Positions 5,901 through 7,919 of a stretch of DNA of 7,919 nucleotides are shown here, piece by piece. Position numbers and translations under genes: made by a program. The notes below the pieces were generated by a model. That model worked only from the letters and a program-made list of their open reading frames with translations. It was not told where the DNA came from and made no database searches. This DNA is from JAITWT01 sp964439605 (GTDB lineage Bacteria; Pseudomonadota; Gammaproteobacteria; Burkholderiales; Burkholderiaceae_C): assembly GCA_964439605.1 (NCBI GenBank), contig CAYTPC010000135.1:1-7919 (forward strand), written 5' to 3'. Each line of letters begins with the position of its first letter. Position 1 is the first letter of the stretch.

Positions 5901-6124
5901 GATTTGGGGCCGCGTTGGGCCGCAATCGGGATGAGCCGGGTGGCTCAATCGCCCGATTTCGACCTGAACCGGTAAGGCATGCGTCTTTCCGGGCCGTCTG
6001 CGGCGCTGCAAACCCTCGCCATGACGCGGCTATGACGCAACGATGGTGAGGATTTGCGCCTTGCAGCCGGCCTGAAATCCGGGCGCGACAACTCGCACCC
6101 AGACTGATTCAGCGCCGCCTTGGC
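5901..6124. other. Intergenic region between rpoC and rsmB
   Basis: These 224 bases hold no supported gene. No hairpin followed by a T-tract is seen on the minus strand after the rpoC stop, so there is no obvious rpoC terminator. No clear -35/-10 pair for rsmB is seen either. A direct repeat GCGTCAT (minus strand, two copies 11 nt apart, around 6020-6040) and the separate two-part hairpin at 5924-5958 are the only structures noticed. Read-through from the rpoBC operon into rsmB is therefore possible. Confidence 0.6.
5924..5958 (-). repeat. Two-part inverted repeat (hairpin) upstream of rsmB
   Basis: An outer stem AATCGGG/CCCGATT (5924-5930 with 5952-5958) encloses an inner stem TGAGCC/GGCTCA (5932-5937 with 5942-5947). 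The loop is four bases, and there is a small asymmetric internal loop. On the transcribed strand it ends 23 nt before the rsmB ATG and is not followed by Ts, so it is not a standard terminator. It could be an mRNA processing or stability element, or affect rsmB translation. The role is unknown. Confidence 0.5.
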
Positions 6125-7919
6125 TTACTCGGTTACGGCGCTCTCCCCGGTGTCGGCCGTGCTCGACGGCGCATCGTCGCCGCCGGCGGCGGCCAAGCCA
6201 GCGATCTCCGCGGCTTCAGCCTCGGCGATGGCGCGGCGCTCGGCCTCGTCCATCGCGTCCTTGGCCTTGCGCGCCTGGTGGTACGCCAAGCCGGTACCGG
6301 CCGGAATCAGGCGGCCGACGATGACGTTTTCCTTCAGGCCACGCAACTCGTCGCGCTTGCCCATGATGGCCGCTTCGGTCAGCACGCGCGTCGTTTCCTG
6401 GAACGACGCCGCGCTGATGAAGCTGTCGGTAGACAACGATGCCTTGGTAATACCCAGCAGCAGGTTGGTGTAGGTCGCCGGTATCTTGCCCGCGGCGCGC
6501 AGCGCATCATTGGTGTTGAGCATTTCGGAGCGCTCGATTTGTTCACCCGAGATGTAGCTCGAATCGCCGGGGTTGTCGACCACGACGCGGCGCAGCATCT
6601 GGCGCACGATCACCTCAATGTGCTTGTCGTTGATCTTCACGCCCTGCAGACGGTAAACGTCCTGCACTTCGTCAACGATGTAGCGCGCCAGTTCCTCGGC
6701 GCCCAGCAGACGCAGGATGTCCTGCGGGTCGGCCGGGCCGTCGATCACCGATTCGCCCTTGTTGACCACCTGGCCTTCGTGCACGAGGATGTTCTTTTCC
6801 TTGGGTACGAGCTCTTCCCACACCTTCCCCTCGGGATCGGTGATTTGCAGGCGGATCTTGCCCTTGGTTTCCTTGCCGAAGGAAACGGTGCCGGTCATCT
6901 CGGCCAGCAGCCCCTTGTCCTTGGGCGAGCGCGCCTCGAACAGCTCGGCCACGCGCGGCAGACCACCGGTGATGTCGCGCGTCTTCTGGCCTTCGATCGG
7001 AATACGCGCCAGCACCTCGCCGGGAGCCACGTCCTGCCCGTCGCGCACCTGGATGAGCGCGCCGATCGGGAAGCCGATCGTCACCGAGTGATCGGTACCG
7101 GGGATCTTGACCTCGTTACCCGAGGCGTCGATCAGCTTGACCTGCGGGCGCACCACCTTGGCCGCGCCGCGGCGCTTGGGATCGATAACCACCAGCGTGG
7201 ACAGGCCCGTGACCTCGTCGACCTGCTTGGCCACCGTCAGGCCTTCCTGGACGTTTTCGAAGTGGGTCTGGCCGGCGAACTCGGTAATGATCGGGCGCGT
7301 CAGCGGGTCCCAGTTGGCCAGTATCTGGCCAGCCTTGATCTGCTGATCGGCCTTGACCGTCAGCGTTGCGCCGTAAGGCACCTTGTGGCGCTCGCGCTCG
7401 CGACCGTGCTCATCGTGAATGATGACTTCGCCCGAACGCGCGATCACCACCAGCGCGCCCTTGCTGTTGGTCACGTAACGCATCATCGCGTTGAAGCCGA
7501 TCACGCCGTTGCTCTTGGCTTCGACGCTGGAGGCAATCGCCGCACGCGAGGCCGCGCCACCGATGTGGAAGGTACGCATCGTCAACTGCGTGCCGGGCTC
7601 GCCGATCGATTGCGCGGCGATCACGCCAATGGCTTCGCCGATGTTGATCAGGCCGCCGCGTCCGAGGTCGCGGCCGTAGCATTTGGCGCAGATGCCAAAG
7701 CGCGTCTCGCAAGTCAGCGCCGTGCGCACGCGCACTTCATCCACGCCATTGGCTTCCAGGGTTTCGATGGTGTCCTCGTCAAACATCTCGCCGGCGTTCA
7801 CCAGCACGGCGCGAGTTTCAGGATGGATCACGTCTTCGGCGGCGGAGCGGCCCAGGATACGGTCGCGCAGCGATTCGATCACCTCGCCACCCTCGACGAT
7901 GGCGCGCATGAGCGAGCCG
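6125..7919 (-). CDS. rpoC: DNA-directed RNA polymerase subunit beta', C-terminal part (5' end outside window)
   Basis: About 598 C-terminal residues of beta', open to the window edge in frame, corresponding roughly to E. coli residues 800-1407. The subunit forms most of the catalytic cleft of RNA polymerase. Visible are three of the four zinc-2 cysteines (CETRFGICAKC), with the fourth expected just outside the window. Also present are the bridge-helix/trigger-loop region GVIAAQSIGEPGTQLTMRTF with HIGGAASR, then an insertion resembling the proteobacterial SI3 module (KVPYGA, NWDPLTRPIITE). The conserved stretches ITGGLPRVAELFEAR, VSFGKETKGK, YIVDEVQDVYRLQGVKIN, ISAASFQETTRVLTEAA and RDELRGLKENVIVGRLIPAG follow in order. 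The tail (last 40 residues or so) is Ala/Glu-rich and variable, as in relatives. The TAA stop is at 6125-6127. No frame break or missing block is seen. Confidence 0.98.
   Translation of the reverse strand, partial: GSLMRAIVEGGEVIESLRDRILGRSAAEDVIHPETRAVLVNAGEMFDEDTIETLEANGVDEVRVRTALTCETRFGICAKCYGRDLGRGGLINIGEAIGVIAAQSIGEPGTQLTMRTFHIGGAASRAAIASSVEAKSNGVIGFNAMMRYVTNSKGALVVIARSGEVIIHDEHGRERERHKVPYGATLTVKADQQIKAGQILANWDPLTRPIITEFAGQTHFENVQEGLTVAKQVDEVTGLSTLVVIDPKRRGAAKVVRPQVKLIDASGNEVKIPGTDHSVTIGFPIGALIQVRDGQDVAPGEVLARIPIEGQKTRDITGGLPRVAELFEARSPKDKGLLAEMTGTVSFGKETKGKIRLQITDPEGKVWEELVPKEKNILVHEGQVVNKGESVIDGPADPQDILRLLGAEELARYIVDEVQDVYRLQGVKINDKHIEVIVRQMLRRVVVDNPGDSSYISGEQIERSEMLNTNDALRAAGKIPATYTNLLLGITKASLSTDSFISAASFQETTRVLTEAAIMGKRDELRGLKENVIVGRLIPAGTGLAYHQARKAKDAMDEAERRAIAEAEAAEIAGLAAAGGDDAPSSTADTGESAVTE

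Noticed and set aside
5901..6011. N-terminal extension of RsmB to a TTG at 6011
   Set aside because: The added residues (MQRRRRPGKT...) do not resemble any RsmB N-terminus and run through the hairpin. The ATG at 5900 gives a normal family length.
5945..6022. A 25-codon leader frame (MARVCSAADG...) upstream of rsmB
   Set aside because: It has no clear ribosome binding site, no run of regulatory codons and no attenuator-like terminator. It is probably chance.

Overview
This GC-rich window suggests a member of the Betaproteobacteria, most likely Burkholderiales and possibly the Alcaligenaceae. That rests on protein similarity recalled from memory (beta' C-terminus, RsmB, an NtrY/NtrX-like pair, a DUF4390 protein) and on gene order. 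No database was consulted. Every gene I can support lies on the minus strand, so transcription runs from high to low coordinates.

Core block (about 686-7919). The window opens at its right edge inside rpoC (RNA polymerase beta'), whose 3' end stops at 6125. After 224 bases without a gene but with a two-part hairpin come four tightly packed genes. These are rsmB (16S rRNA m5C967 methyltransferase), a secreted DUF4390 protein, an NtrY-like membrane histidine kinase, and an NtrX-like response regulator that keeps the receiver and Fis-type HTH but lacks the sigma-54 AAA+ ATPase. The kinase start overlaps the DUF4390 stop, and the regulator starts 18 bases after the kinase stop. This looks like one operon that links rRNA modification, a periplasmic protein of unknown role and a two-component system. 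A tRNA-Phe(GAA) gene follows, ending in a strong intrinsic terminator.

Accessory block (about 1-640). Beyond the terminator the sequence becomes visibly less GC-rich. It holds a 5'-truncated gene remnant that I do not recognise, then a MqsR/MqsA toxin-antitoxin locus with a palindromic operator-like site upstream. The mqsR toxin gene has an apparent out-of-frame deletion of about 13 nt near its 3' end. The toxin therefore stops 12 codons early, and the lost C-terminal strand can still be read in another frame. Only the first codons of mqsA are inside the window.

The tRNA-Phe gene has a C5-A68 mismatch in its acceptor stem. Next to a decayed accessory block, this fits a mobile element having inserted into the tRNA 3' end and replaced that half, although a point mutation or sequence error is also possible. 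I found no CRISPR array, insertion sequence, riboswitch or convincing new defence system. The most interesting signals are the broken mqsR, the tRNA mismatch at a probable island junction, and the AAA+-less NtrX-like regulator.
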